Source: Rapana venosa (lineage: Eukaryota; Mollusca; Gastropoda; Neogastropoda; Muricidae). Taken from it: a stretch of DNA of 64,000 bases. Below are positions 9,690 through 20,569 of this stretch, piece by piece (the first letter of the stretch is position 1; each line of letters begins with the position of its first letter). The position numbers and the translations under genes were made by a program. Where the stretch lies: NCBI GenBank assembly GCA_028751875.1, contig CM054135.1, positions 5,676,891 to 5,740,890 of the forward strand. Direction: 5' to 3'. The notes under the pieces are model-generated. The model made no database searches. It was given only the letters and a program-made list of their open reading frames with translations, and was not told the DNA's origin.

Positions 9690-10094
9690 ATATCTTGATA
9701 TTTGTTTTTTAATGGTTCCATGTGTATAAATGATTTCAATGCAAGCATTCTGATTTGTTTTTCACAAAGTACATTCTGTCAAGTGTTATAGCTTGACTAA
9801 ACACGTCTCACAGTTTGTAAAAATCAATAGTATTATACGCTAAAGAAACTAGGACGTACTTGGTTCTATGTAACTGGAAAGCTTTATACAGATGTATTGC
9901 CAGATGACGTGGAATGATATCATCACCTAATGTCATCTGTAACACAGCCGAAGTAAGCAAGGCAGTGTTCTTCTATCCGTCCATCTGACTATGAGCAGCC
10001 TTCTAAAAACCATACCTCAGCTGTTTCGGTTCTTTTTTTAAAAATCATCTTTCATATTTGTCCAGGATACAGCATGACGGGCCATACTAACGAA
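9690..10094. other. No recognisable gene
   Basis: Mixed, slightly A/T-rich sequence without recognisable repeats or domains. Confidence 0.5.
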
Positions 10095-10990
10095 TCAGTA
10101 TCAGAATCAGAAGTTATTTTAATTTTTAGCTGGTAAGGAATTCTGGATTTTTAGATCTGGTGCTTAGTTCGATCATTCTATTTTTAGTCATGCATATTCT
10201 TGTTTTTATATCTTTGGAACATGATTGTCTTTCGTTTTAATTGAACGTATTCAACTTCTTTGACGTTTTCTTAAGGAATTTTGCCTATCTTTATTTCGTG
10301 CTCTGTTTGGCAACTGGTTCTGGTAACATGCAGCGCTTTGGTCTTTTTGGCATTGAGCTTGAGATTGGCTCTTCTTCCTGTGGCTTCTACTATGTGTAAT
10401 ACTCTCGTCATGCTCGTAATGTTATTGTATAGTAGTGCTGTATCGTCAGCGTAGCACAGATTTGTTATGTTTCTGCCACCTACATTAAGACCTATATCAT
10501 CAAAATCAGACTCTCATGTGACTTGTTCTGCGCATATATTGAATAGGTGAGGTGGGAGGATGTATCCTTGTCTAACTCCTTTTGAGATGTTGAAAGACTC
10601 ACACTTTTAATTGCACCATCTGATAGTACCTTTTTGCTCTTCATAAAGAGAGGACACTAACAAGATGATGTGTTTTGAAAAGCCCATTTTATACATTGTG
10701 TCAAAAAGACGATGCTGACTTACACTGTCAAAGGCTTTGCCGTAGTCTATGAGCGTAGTAAAAGTTATTTATTCGTACTGTTCACGTTTTCAATAATGTT
10801 TTGTTGCAATATAGCATGTCTGTTGTTTCTCTGTTTGTTCTGTAGCCTGCCCGACATTCTGATAGTTCAAACTCTACTTTTTGTTTCATCCTATATAACA
10901 TCATGATCAGCAAGATCATGCTTGCATTACATACAAGGAGTACTGTCTTTGAATGATTGCACTCTTCTACATTTCTGTTTTTGTTGAGCA
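10095..10990 (-). mobile_element. LINE reverse transcriptase fragment with 3' tail
   Basis: On the minus strand, with frameshifts: VEFELSECRAGYRTNRETTD near 10860-10930, TLIDYGKAFDSV near 10720-10757, HIILVSSLYEEQKG, IKGVRQGYILPP-like sequence, and LCYADDTALLYNN near 10424-10461. These are reverse transcriptase motifs, and YADD is the catalytic aspartate pair. The minus-strand 3' end is a TTCTGATTCTGATACTGA repeat (10095-10125), the usual LINE tail style. It lacks an endonuclease and has stops, so it is a dead 5'-truncated copy. Confidence 0.85.
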
Positions 10991-11605
10991 TGACAAACTC
11001 TTGTGACTTTTAATCTGCTGGACACTTACTAGTCTTTAGATTTACAACATAGGCAATGTATAACTCTCTGCCCACCTTCTTCTGAGTGCTTCAGACACCT
11101 ACAAGCTTTTAAGGTCCGAATAGATAGACAGCTCCACGATTTACGACAATTTTTGTATACAAACTACATCATCCAGATCCATGCTGCAAAATGGCTGTAT
11201 CTGATTATGAATTTAAAAAAATAAAGCATCAGAAAATTGATTTTCAACAGAGAATAGTTTCCTCAAGATGAAAATCAACACATATTTGCTCTGCAGGATA
11301 TTGTTCCACATGAAGCTGTAAAACTTGGAAGAGCAGAAAAACCCTCCAAGATATTTGTTCACAGTTGTAAGGTGCAAACCATGGAAAATCACCTGGCTTG
11401 ATCTAGACAGTTGGAATAACTGCACATGAGACTACTCACTAATTCAAAGCATCTGCTAATATAGCAGAACTACCAGCAACGATTTCTCAACAAGAACCAA
11501 ATCTGTATGTCAGTACACAGAAAATTATGCTGAAATCTCACTTATTGTGGTTTAGCTGTGTCATAGATGCAGAACAATCAAATTAAGGGCTGAAACAGCA
11601 GGAGA
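10991..11605. other. No recognisable gene
   Basis: A/T-rich sequence with only short open frames and no repeat I recognise. It could be further 5' LINE sequence too decayed to see. Confidence 0.4.
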
Positions 11606-11606
11606 G

Positions 11607-11930
11607 GACAAAGATAAATGGAACAACAATATCCCACAGTCAATACGAAGATAAATGGAACAACAATATCCCACAGTCAATACGAAGATAAATGGAACAA
11701 CAATATCCCACAGTCAATGCGAAGATAAACGGAACAACAATCTACTACAGTCAATACGAAGATAAATGGAACAGCAATCTGCTACAGTCAATACGAAGAT
11801 AAATGGAACAACAATCTGCTACAGTCAATTCGAAGATAAATGGAACAGCAATCTGCTACAGTCAATACCAAGATAAATGGAACAACAATCTGCTACAGTC
11901 AATACGAAGATTAATGGAACAACAATCTCA
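11607..11930. repeat. 37-bp minisatellite
   Basis: About 8.5 copies of a 37-bp unit beginning gaagataaatggaacaacaa and ending cacagtcaatac, with tatccc/tctgct variants. Adjacent units share variants, as expected from local unequal exchange. Confidence 0.92.
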
Positions 11931-12420
11931 AATATTGTGGCATCAAGGTGATCTCACCGATGCACTCTGAAAAAATGAGAGGCAATTTTGGTAGAAGATG
12001 AGTTCAAAAGACAAACAATGACCGCTGGAAAATATTGTAAAATCTTGCAGTGTTCATCCATGTGATGACCAATAAGCATACCTGACCCATTTGTTGCAGA
12101 TTTTGCATGCATTCATGCTGAAACGATGGAGCCAGTTTTGAGTCCACATACAACTGCGCCTCCTGCTGACTTAGTAATAGCAAAAGGGAGATCAAGATCA
12201 GTATCAAAAGCTTTTCTGTGAATAAAATATGTGTTTTCTCATGCACCCACCTACTCGCTCACTCAGTCTCCTGACCCATTTGGTCAGGTGGGGACTGGGG
12301 AGTGTGGAGTGGACGTCTGCAGCATATGTTTCAAGGGATCTTCATTCAATCTTTGCTTGGCAGCTGCAAGCAGGTCTGGTATGAGGACTTGTCCATTCCT
12401 TGAAGTGTAATCAGAAGGAA
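11931..12420. other. No recognisable gene
   Basis: Unique-looking sequence. An 80-codon minus frame (12004-12246) has a hydrophobic stretch but no recognisable family and no second piece of evidence. Confidence 0.4.
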
Positions 12421-12421
12421 T

Positions 12422-12770
12422 CGGAAGGAAGGTGGCAGGATGGTTAAGACGTTTGCCTGCCAACAAGTAAATCGTGAGGTTCTGGGTTCGATTCCGAGCC
12501 TCACCCTTTCTTCCCAGTTTGACCAAAAAATCGACCTGAATGTCAAAGTTCTTTGGATGAGACTATAAACCGAGGCCCCGTGTGCGAACGCATGCAGAAC
12601 ATCTTGCGCACACGTTAAATCCTGTTCCGCTTTTCGAAAGAGTAGGCCATTGCGTTCCGGTGGGAACAGATGACAAAATTTACAAAACTGCATACAAACG
12701 GGGACTGGATGTAAACAAATAAAAAAACCCACACGAGTGCCTATTCCATTATCCTCGATTAAAAAAAAAT
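12422..12770 (+). mobile_element. SINE A, full length with second head type
   Basis: Head ggtggcaggatggttaagac, gtttgcctgccaac and gaggttctgggttcgattcc, then a linker cccagtttgaccaaaaaatc absent from head-1 copies. The standard SINE A body follows (gatgagactataaaccgagg to tccattatcctcgatt). The head resembles a tRNA with an extra arm between anticodon and T arms. Confidence 0.9.
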
Positions 12771-12823
12771 CTGAGCGCTTTGGTTTGTTGCTTTACAAGA
12801 TTCAGCGCTATATAAATTCCATA

Positions 12824-12885
<62 letters not shown>

Positions 12886-12915
12886 TTATTCTTATTATTA
12901 TTATTAATCAAACTC
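12771..12915 (-). repeat. Repeat F, minus orientation
   Basis: atctgagcgctttggtttgt, gattcagcgctatataaatt and ccatac, followed by about 70 bp of (TTA)n. It abuts the 3' end of the SINE A to its left. Confidence 0.9.
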
Positions 12916-13164
12916 TTCCCCCTGAGTCCCGCTGAGAGAGCCTCCTTCAAGGGTATCCTGGAAGATCGTCTTGGACACTGCGCTGTGGCTGACCTCATGT
13001 CTAAACATGACTAACTTGAGTCGTTCCACAGTGTCAAGAAGGGGCTTTCAATAGCCCGCAAGGGTGGAGGGGGGGGGATTTGTTTCACACATAATGGTTG
13101 GTTTTATGTATGCAGTAGACATAGCAGAGAAGTTAAACACTGCTGACAGATACCAAGAATAGAA

Positions 13165-13610
13165 CACAGGCATTTGATGATAAAGTCCTGGACTCTCTGC
13201 TAGATGTGTATCAGAAGTGTCCATGTCTTACACCCACAAAGCAGGATGGAAACTTGAAGTGATTCATAAAGCCTGCGGATGGTGTAGAGGCTGGTGAAGT
13301 TGCTGTGCCTGACCCTGTCTAGCCCGAGTATTGCAACCATTGCTGTGTAAATCCTATCACAGACATCTGTGCAGCTTTCACCTTCGTACAGGGTGCTCCT
13401 TAAATACTTGAAGCTGTTAACCTCTTCCAGCTTCTGGCCACTAACCTAGATATTTGCATTGCTGTGGCTGCAGGATTTGACCACAACTTTTCTCTTTTTA
13501 CTGCTGATTTTCATTCCTTGAGCCTAGTTGTTGCTGAAAATTTGCTAGTGAGCTGCTGGAATTTTCCATTGCTCTCAGCCATAAGCTGGACAATGTCTGC
13601 AAACTCATGT
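13165..13610 (-). mobile_element. LINE ORF2 post-RT fragment
   Basis: With one or two frameshifts the minus strand reads FADIVQLMAESNGKFQQL, GQKLEEVNSFKYL, GSTLYEGESCTDVCDRIY, LYTIRRLYESLQVSILLCGC and KTWTL. The E-x-x-x-F-x-Y-L-G-S and L-Y-x-S-L-x-x-S-I-L-x-x-G-C signatures mark the region after the catalytic domain of APE-type LINEs. It ends near a SINE B. Confidence 0.8.
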
Positions 13611-13705
13611 TACACAGGGATCTGCCCCCAATAGAATTGAGGTGTGATGGCATGAGGAGTTTCTTGCATGATTTTTTCAGGCATATGTTGAATAAAAATG
13701 TAAAA

Positions 13706-13995
13706 GTAAAGGTGTCCCATAACCTATGCCGTCATAGGGGAGGGAGGCATCAGAGACCTCACTTCTAAAGAGGCCAGCATACTGAGGGCGGCGCCCATCT
13801 CCTCTCCCTTGCTGCTTTACCTTCCTTGACCCTAAAGAGGGCAGGTACCCATTTACAGCTGGGTGAACTGGGGGGGACTGCGCTGAAGCCAAGATGCACA
13901 AATGGTCACCTATACAAACTGGTAACCACGCTTGATGCTGCTTAACCTTGGCTGGGGAAAGCGAGTGCTCTGACCACTGAGCTATCCTGTCCCTC
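13706..13995 (-). mobile_element. SINE B, full length
   Basis: From gtaaaggtgtcccataacct through agggcggcgcccatctcctc, tttacagctgggtgaactgg and ggtaaccacgcttgatgctg to the head tctgaccactgagctatcct. Read on the minus strand the head begins agggacaggatagctcagtg, an A-box-like start. Inserted beside LINE sequence. Confidence 0.93.
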
Positions 13996-14224
13996 ATATG
14001 TTGAATAGGAAAGTTGATAACAGCCACCCTGGATACACTCCAATTGTCCTGAAGATGTTGCCAGTTTTTTGCTGTGAACAACAGGGCTACACGAGTAACT
14101 TACAATGATTGTTTATGATTTGAAATAAACCCTCTTCCAGTGTTTTCCTCTCTCACAGGCTAATATTCACTTCTTCTAGCCGCCAGAGCAAGGAACATTT
14201 TTGCATGATTGTATCTCATTTACG

Positions 14225-14476
14225 AAACAAAAACTGAAGTGGTTTGGTCATGTCACACGCTCCTCTGGTCTTGCTAAAACAACCTTCAAGACACAGTGAG
14301 GGGAGGAAGAAGAAGAGGCAGACAAAGGAAGAGATGGGAGGACAACATTCGAGAGTGGGCAGACATGGAGCTGAGAGACACCCTGAGAGCGGCCGAGAGA
14401 CGCGAGGACTGGAGAAAGGTGGTTGAAAGAGCTTCGAAGGTGCCCCAAAAGATTCGGAATCTGAGGGATGGGTGAA
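14225..14476 (+). mobile_element. LINE ORF2 C-terminus 3' of GPCR-1
   Basis: The plus strand reads QKLKWFGHVTRSSGLAKT, then after a one-base shift RGRQRKRWEDNIREWADMEL, RAAERREDWRKVVERASK and a TGA at about 14474-14476. K-L-K-W-F-G-H and R-G-R-Q-R-K-x-W are conserved in the C-terminal region of many metazoan APE-type LINEs. It lies about 200 bp from the GPCR-1 stop; a related piece lies 80 bp from the GPCR-2 stop. Confidence 0.85.
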
Positions 14477-14672
14477 GGTAACAGATCTCATTTATTAGGT
14501 CAAGTAAAACTTAACCTATTCTAGCGTGATAGTCAATCAGCCTGCAGGAGATTTTGATACTAAGAACTCGAATTTGGAAAAAAAAGATGTTTAGTTCTTT
14601 TCTTAAAGACATTTCAAAAGAACTTTCTAGACACTTGAAAAAAGTCACAGACAAGGTAACAGCAAAAGCAAT

Positions 14673-15768
14673 TTATTGACGGCGACAAAATCGAGCCAGA
14701 AGTCGTTTGAATTCCTGCCTGAACCGGTGGCCACTGATGCAGTAGAGGAGGAAGTTGATGGCGTGGTTGGTGTACATGAGGTTGTCCACGAAGGCATGGG
14801 TCAGGCGGGCCTTGGCTCTCTCCGCGTTGGTCTGGGGCAGCCAGTAATACCTACTGTACAGCAGCACGATCACCACGGGTGACGTCAGCAAGAGGAAGGT
14901 GAAGGACACCAGCAGCAGCATCACTGTGATGTTGGTGTTGGTCACGGCTTTCTTTCTGCTGCTTTCTTTCTCTCCACTCCTGCTGCTGCTGCCGTCTGCT
15001 CTTCTTCCACTGATGGTGGAGATGCTGCTCTGTTCTACCGTTCTGCTAGTGCTTAGATCTGAGTTGGAGGTGAACACACTGCTGTTGTCTGTGTCAGTAT
15101 TGACAGTATTCTTCATGTTAATTGCCGTAGAAGAAAACTTGCTGTTCTCATGATCTGTGAACTTCTTAGTGAACTGATGTGAAGTTTTCACTTGTCGGAT
15201 GATGAGGAGATTCAAAACGAGAAAAGAGATGAAAGGAATGAAACTATAGATGGAGGCATCAATCCATCTGTATATTTTTCTCATGAAAAAATCCACATCA
15301 GGATCTGGATACCAACAGATTAAGGGATCTTCTAAGTTTCCCGAAGGGATTAACCTCTTGTTAAAAAGCATTTGAACATTTAGGGCAAAAGAGAAAACTG
15401 CTGACACTGCAGTGATTTTAATGGCAGATTTGGGAGTGCACAGACTCTGAGCCTTCAAGGGGAACCTGACAACGATGAAGCGATCAACCGTCATGGCCAG
15501 GAGAAGCAACACGGCGAAATGAATGGAGAAGTAGAAGAGAAGAGCATGGAAACCACAGAGCCAGTCTCTGCTCATGTAAAAGTAAGTCTCGCCAACGTAG
15601 CGCCTGATGAAAAAGGACAAGTTCAGAACAAGGATGACAGAGTCCATCACAGCAATGGTGGCCATGTAGACACAAAAGGAAGTGCCACGTAGACTGGTGA
15701 AGACGAAAGTGACAAAGCACAGGAAGTTACCGAGCAAACCCAGGCTCACCAAGAGTGGGATGTATATT
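14673..15768 (-). CDS. GPCR-1, class A peptide-receptor-like: main exon (TM1 to C-terminus)
   Basis: Rhodopsin-family seven-transmembrane receptor, expected at the plasma membrane coupling an extracellular ligand to G proteins. The exon starts at 15768 behind acceptor ggtttacag and joins exon 1 (17110-17240) in phase 2 for a 408-residue protein. In that numbering: TM1 GN at 57-58, TM2 Asp86, TM3 Cys115 and DRF (139-141, in place of DRY), RFPLKAQSLCTPK in loop 2, ECL2 Cys195, TM5 Pro222, a Ser-rich loop 3 ending SRKKAVTNTN, TM6 LLTSPVV, TM7 NHAINFLLYC (NFLLY in place of NPxxY), and FRQEFKRLL in helix 8. The TM7/helix 8 pattern resembles FMRFamide- and GPR139-type peptide receptors; the ligand is unknown. 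The stop codon overlaps an AATAAA. The (GT)n upstream of 15768 is intron, so an open frame continuing through it is not coding. Confidence 0.9.
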
Positions 15769-15777
15769 CTGTAAACC

Positions 15778-15888
<111 letters not shown>

Positions 15889-16598
15889 CACAATGCTGCA
15901 GGTTTTCACATAGCTTTCAATACATTTCATTGATTGCCTAGATATACTCAGGCAGTGTCAAAATCCTAGAAACTAGGTCTATAGGCAGAAAACTTACCCA
16001 CAGGAACTGTTTGCAAAGTCTGATGCTTCTACGTGTTTGACTTCAGAAAGGCATAATGTTACTTGAACAAAATGCATTGACTGATCAGAATAAACTACAC
16101 ACTAAACTAGCTTGTGTGCTATGTTATGGAGGTAATGATGCTTGGAAATTTAAAAAAGTGCCAATATAACACATAACTGCTGTGATACATTTTCAAATGA
16201 TAAGATGTGAATAATGCAAATATTGAAATTTTACCTGACATCTGTACAGTTTTTTTAAAACAAAATGTAAGTACAACATCAATATTTTGGACCCATTCTT
16301 TAAAAAAATGAAGCAAACACACACACAACAAAGAAAAAGTCCCATCAACTTAATTTCGTGTTCTAAAAGTACACACAAAAGAAGTGTTACCTTCTATGAT
16401 CACCAAATAGGTATACTTCAGTTGTTTTGTGCTAGATCCTATTCAAATTGAATGTGTATGCTTCCTCAGGTTTTAAAAAACCAGAATTTGTAACAATACT
16501 TTATACTTTCTTTAGTACAGTGTACCGACTTCTTTGTGTATATATTTTCTCCAGAAAGCCTCAAAGGCATTTGATCTTTACTGCTCATTGCTCAATTC

Positions 16599-16671
16599 TC
16601 ATAGTCTCTGAACTTTGATAATCCACGCTTGTCTCCATGTTAATCCCTCTCTATCTTGCAATCTTTTGTTT
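16599..16671 (-). other. Possible alternative terminal exon, GPCR-1 (weak)
   Basis: Homologue of the better exon-like segment at 32221-32332. A cctcaag acceptor-like site is followed in the phase supplied by exon 1 by NKRLQDREGLTWRQAW and a stop after 23 codons. The acceptor is poor and the frame shorter than in GPCR-2, so this copy may be decayed or never functional. Confidence 0.2.
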
Positions 16672-16796
16672 CTTGAGGAAGTAATGGAAATTGATAGGAG
16701 TTATGGTTCTTTTCCAAATTTATAAAAAGATAAATTAACGAAATGTAATAGGTTCTAAAGTTTGAAAACGCCATCGCAATGTTTTAGTAAAAAAAG

Positions 16797-16925
16797 ATTA
16801 AAAGCGAATTTCCTCAAAGTCAAAATGCAGCTACCTTAATTAATAGGGGACGAAAACAGTTGCACATGCAAAAATCTCACCATTGGTGAACCTTGGACCT
16901 CAAGATGAGGAATGGAAAAAACCAG
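16797..16925 (+). mobile_element. SINE D 3' fragment
   Basis: tcaaaatgcagctacctt, ggggacgaaaacagttg, cacatgcaaaaatctcacca, ttggtgaacc and an A-rich end. It lies in the GPCR-1 intron near exon 1. Confidence 0.65.
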
Positions 16926-17109
16926 GACCCCTCCCCCAAAAACAAAACAATTAGATCTGAAGCCTGTCCATTAGGGGGTATACAAAATCTGATCCTTTTT
17001 ACTATCATCATAACACCCCAAAAAACTTATCACCAGAAGCTTGTCATAATCATAATTATCGTCATCATCATCATCATGAAAAGAAATGGTTGGTCTACTG
17101 CCTGCTTAC

Positions 17110-17240
17110 AATTCAATCAGGAACGCGATTTTGGATTCAGGAAAATCCATCAATGGTTTTTCAGAGGATATTTCCAAGTCATTGGTCACCAGGGTTGTCG
17201 ACATGTCAATGTCTTCGACCACTTCTGAAGTTCCAGGCAT
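17110..17240 (-). CDS. GPCR-1 N-terminal exon
   Basis: The minus-strand open frame from ATG at 17240 to donor gtaagc at 17109 encodes 43 residues plus two bases (TT), completed to Leu by the A at 15768. It contains MPGTSEVVEDID, NDLEISSEKP, LMDFPESKI and LIE, leading straight into IYIPLL of TM1. Support comes from GPCR-2: the equivalent exon has the same MxGT start, the same LExSSEKPxxDFxExKI core, the same donor and the same phase. An in-frame ATG seven codons upstream (17261) is also possible; a TAA at 17283-17285 closes the frame above it. No signal peptide or N-glycosylation sequon is seen. Confidence 0.75.
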
Positions 17241-17343
17241 CAGGGAAAACAAAGAAGGCATCAGCTCCCAAGCAATGATTTGTTAGGCGAGGTCTTTGTC
17301 CTGGATGTCAAGTCCCTCACCACTGTTTGCTGGCTGTTTAGGT
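17241..17343 (-). promoter_or_regulatory. Probable GPCR-1 5' UTR with upstream acceptor
   Basis: ctttccacag|ACC at 17343 looks like a splice acceptor, and GPCR-2 has tcttacccccag|AAC at the matching place (32923). This suggests at least one further non-coding 5' exon. The interval holds an in-frame stop, so it is not coding in this copy. Confidence 0.45.
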
Positions 17344-17680
17344 CTGTGGAAAGACAGGAATAAGCTTATATAACAATTACCCATAGAAATCTCAGTTTAC
17401 TCAGACTGATACACATTCACAATGACCCATAAAAATCTAAGTTTACTCAAAACTGTTACGTACACAGCTATTTATACTGTGTTAAATCAAAACTCCCGTT
17501 AATAATTCACCAATGATAAATCCTAAGTGAAAAGAAAACTTCCTCAAAATCTTCTAGCTTTAAGATATAAACTGAAAGAACTTGTTGAAAAAGGAGTGGA
17601 AGAAGACGCACAGGTAATCAAAAATAGCTCTGTTATCAATGCCAGAAGGATTTCCACGAAAGAAACTAAACCCAAAACTA
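17344..17680. other. No recognisable gene
   Basis: A/T-rich sequence upstream of GPCR-1 exon 1. It contains a short direct repeat (acccataaaaatct/acccatagaaatct with tttactca). No promoter element can be assigned. Confidence 0.4.
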
Positions 17681-19200
17681 AAGTGATGTGCTTCATTTGT
17701 TGAGTTAACCAAAGAATGCTACATCATTTAAACCCAAAGGACAATAAAAGTTTAAAAGGCCCACACTTTGATCTCAAGAAATACAATTTCTCTACCTTTT
17801 GCCCAAATTATATACCAGACACAAAAAGTAGTGGAAGAAAACAAGTGTATTAATCAAGTACAACTCCTTCATCATTGCAATATGATTGTCAAAGACCTGG
17901 AAAAAATGCTCTATTAATATAACACTTTTGTGGCTGTATTTCGAGCCTGACCTGTTTCATGAGTTCGACATCTCGTTGAGTCATCGTCAGAGGTTTCAGC
18001 AGTGGTACCACTTAACCATTCCAGGTACTTTAAAAACAGGTCTTAGCTTGAAGAAAGAGAGGTGTTATTGGTTTCACAGGAGTAAAGAACAATTCTGTCT
18101 ATACCAAAACTATCATCAAAACTTGGTACTAGAAAAAGTAATGAAAAATGACCTGAGAAAATGTTTGCAAAATGAATAGATAAATAAACTAAATGCTACC
18201 ACATCTTTGTGCCAATATGCTTGGGGATGCAAATGGATGCAGGAGATCATGTTGAAATACAGCTTGAGTGGTTGGCTTAGTCATTGGATCACCTAACCAA
18301 TGTCAGATCGTTTGAACCTAACAGGCAAAAATAAGTTGAAAAATGGCCAACACTTGCATGTCATGAAATACAAAAACATTATGATTAAGTGTTATTCATT
18401 CAACTTTACAAAATGATTTTGCAATGATTAAAAATAAAAATAGAAAATCTGTTGGTGACAGTATTTATTTATTTTTTGATGACAGCATTTGAAGTATTTT
18501 GGTATGAGTTGAGATCCACTTGACCTCCATCATAAATTTCGCTGTAGTCAGAGGTCACAGTAATAATATCGCGTAACAGTCACTGGTTTCTGTAAGTTAA
18601 ATTCGAAAGGATACAGGAGGCTATTTTCAAAACAAATGAGTTGTCAATCGAAGCTAAATGCTAACCCAAGTGTTGTCAGACTATTTAAACTTGACAGGCA
18701 AAATAATTAAAAAATGGCCATTAGCTGGATCCCCAAGTAACATAATTATCTATTTTTGACCAAATAAGAAAGTCTCTTTACTGAAACTGTGCAGGGTTCC
18801 TTCCAAGAGCAAATCCATCATTATTACACAACTGACTTTGCAAAGATGAAAATGCAGAAAAGCCCCAAACTGTAAATGTTTTGATGATAGCGTTTGAGGC
18901 ATGTTGTGGTAAGGACTATGAGAATTGCCTGATATGATTAATGAGTTTCAGTTTATTAGGTGATCCATCATAAGACTCCTTGGTGTGGTATGACTTAACT
19001 ATCTCTAGTACTTTAAAGAGAAAACGTCTTACGAAACAGAGCTGTGGAAGCGTTCACATATCGTTTCATAGAACAAGTGGCCTGGCCTGGTCCTTTGTTC
19101 AATCGTTCAGGCAATGCTTACGACAACAGGTAATTTTCCCCAAACACCCACTTTCAATATCTGCATCAGCTCATTGCAAAGACTGATTTTAAAAGTTGTC
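17681..19200. repeat. Diverged low-copy tandem repeat, about 0.45-0.5 kb units
   Basis: Similar blocks recur near 17715, 18310 and 18685: a tttaaac/tttgaac start, aggcaaaataa or aggacaataaa, ttgaaaaatggcca, and later nctttgcaaagatga/attttgcaatgattaa and tggtatgacttaac/tggtaccacttaacc with tactttaaa. The units are old and no coding frame runs through them. Parts recur in the GPCR-2 flank at about 33450-33600 (gtcagaggcctcagtaatgata). Confidence 0.45.
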
Positions 19201-19610
19201 ATATCTGCACCTGCTGCATTTCGGTTTTTGACTTTCTTTCCCTTACCCTGTAGTGTGATCATGTTAAATCCTTCAGGTCAACATCCCTATAGGCACTGTA
19301 TGGGAAAATGATGGGGTCCATATGCATCAGATTGATAGGTATGTTTGCAAGAGCTATCATTCAACAAAATGCAGTGAAGGGTTTTACTCAGCGATGCTCG
19401 ATTATCTATCTCAGGAAGCTGAACAGAAGGTGTATTCTGGCTTGTCTGAAATATCAGATGCTAAGCCACTTGAAAAAGTGGTGAGGGCTAGGTTTCTTCT
19501 ATGAAATGGCTTCTTTGTAATTCCACGTTGAGAACTTTGTGTATCTAGTAAGCCCAAGGAAACAATGGCTGCTATATCCGAGATGTACAGAGTGTTCAAC
19601 TTCAGTTCCA
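19201..19610. other. No recognisable gene
   Basis: Mixed sequence. Several 60-66-codon open frames show no domain. Confidence 0.4.
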
Positions 19611-19611
19611 T

Positions 19612-19950
19612 AGAACATAAAGTCCTGGGTTCGAATCTTGGCAGCCTCTGGTGAATTCAGGGAGGGGAGGTTTATGATCTCTCCGGCCAACTTCAAGCAC
19701 AGATCTACCAGTGCCTTAATTCCCTGCATGTATAGACACATGCAGAAGATCATATAATAATTATGCACGTTAAAGGTCCCGTAATTAATGTCAGCATTTG
19801 GTGGGTTACAGAAACACAAATGTACCAAGCATAAATCCCCAAAGCCTGAATGCAGCAACAGTCACGGTGGGCAAAAAAACAGTCGCATACGCAAAATCTC
19901 TCCATTGGTGAACTTCAGAGCTCTAGCCGAGGAGCAGAAACAAAACAAGC
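19612..19950 (+). mobile_element. SINE D, longest copy
   Basis: B-box-like cctgggttcgaatcttgg, then tgatctctccggccaact, cagtgccttaattccctgca, tagacacatgcagaagatca, gcacgttaaaggtcccgtaa, tgtcagcatttggtgggtta, aagcctgaatgcagcaac and ccattggtgaacttcagagc, with an A-rich 3' end. The A-box side of the head is not clear. Confidence 0.82.
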
Positions 19951-19984
19951 CCAAAGAAGTGTCATTTCACCCAGCACTGTCCAT

Positions 19985-20330
19985 GCAAAATGCCATTGTG
20001 ATATAGTGCATTGTTAGTGTCGATGGTAAAGTGTTCCATTACAGCTGTCAGTGAAGTCAGCCACAGTACCAGTAGAAAAAGTGCACCACTGGCATTGAAG
20101 ATAAAGTGCACCATGAGCATCAAAGATATCGTGCACCATAACGTCAATACTAAAGTGGATCATCAATAAAAAATATCACCAGTAACACCCAAAGTAAAGG
20201 TTTACTAAAGCACCCACACAAAGAGACACACCAACAGTGGAGTGCATCAATGACATCGAAGGTGAACTACACCATGGCATCAATGTTAAAATGAAATACT
20301 AATGGAAAAGTGCACCATAGCAACAATGTA
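19985..20330. repeat. Degenerate ~30-bp minisatellite
   Basis: Irregular repeats around aaagtgcacca with catcaa or gtcaat spacers, about 30 bp apart. The same degenerate array occurs upstream of GPCR-2 at 34556-34800, so it predates the duplication. Confidence 0.6.
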
Positions 20331-20365
20331 TAGCAGGAGTGTCAAAAATGAAAAGCAGTAGTATC

Positions 20366-20465
20366 ATAATAATAATAATAATGATAATAATAATAATAAT
20401 AATGATAATAATAATAATAATAATGATAAAATGGAATTTGTATAGTGCTATATCTGACAAAGACA
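20366..20465 (+). repeat. (AAT/GAT)n with diverged repeat F tag
   Basis: (AAT)n with GAT interruptions followed by atggaatttgtatagtgcta, a diverged form of the repeat F tag. Confidence 0.75.
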
Positions 20466-20569
20466 TATCATTAGGAAAAGTAGGAGTATCAGAAGAAAAT
20501 ATAACTGAAGTGTGGCCCCAAAACTCTCATTACAACATCAACTCAGGGATGGAGAGCTCACATTGGTAA

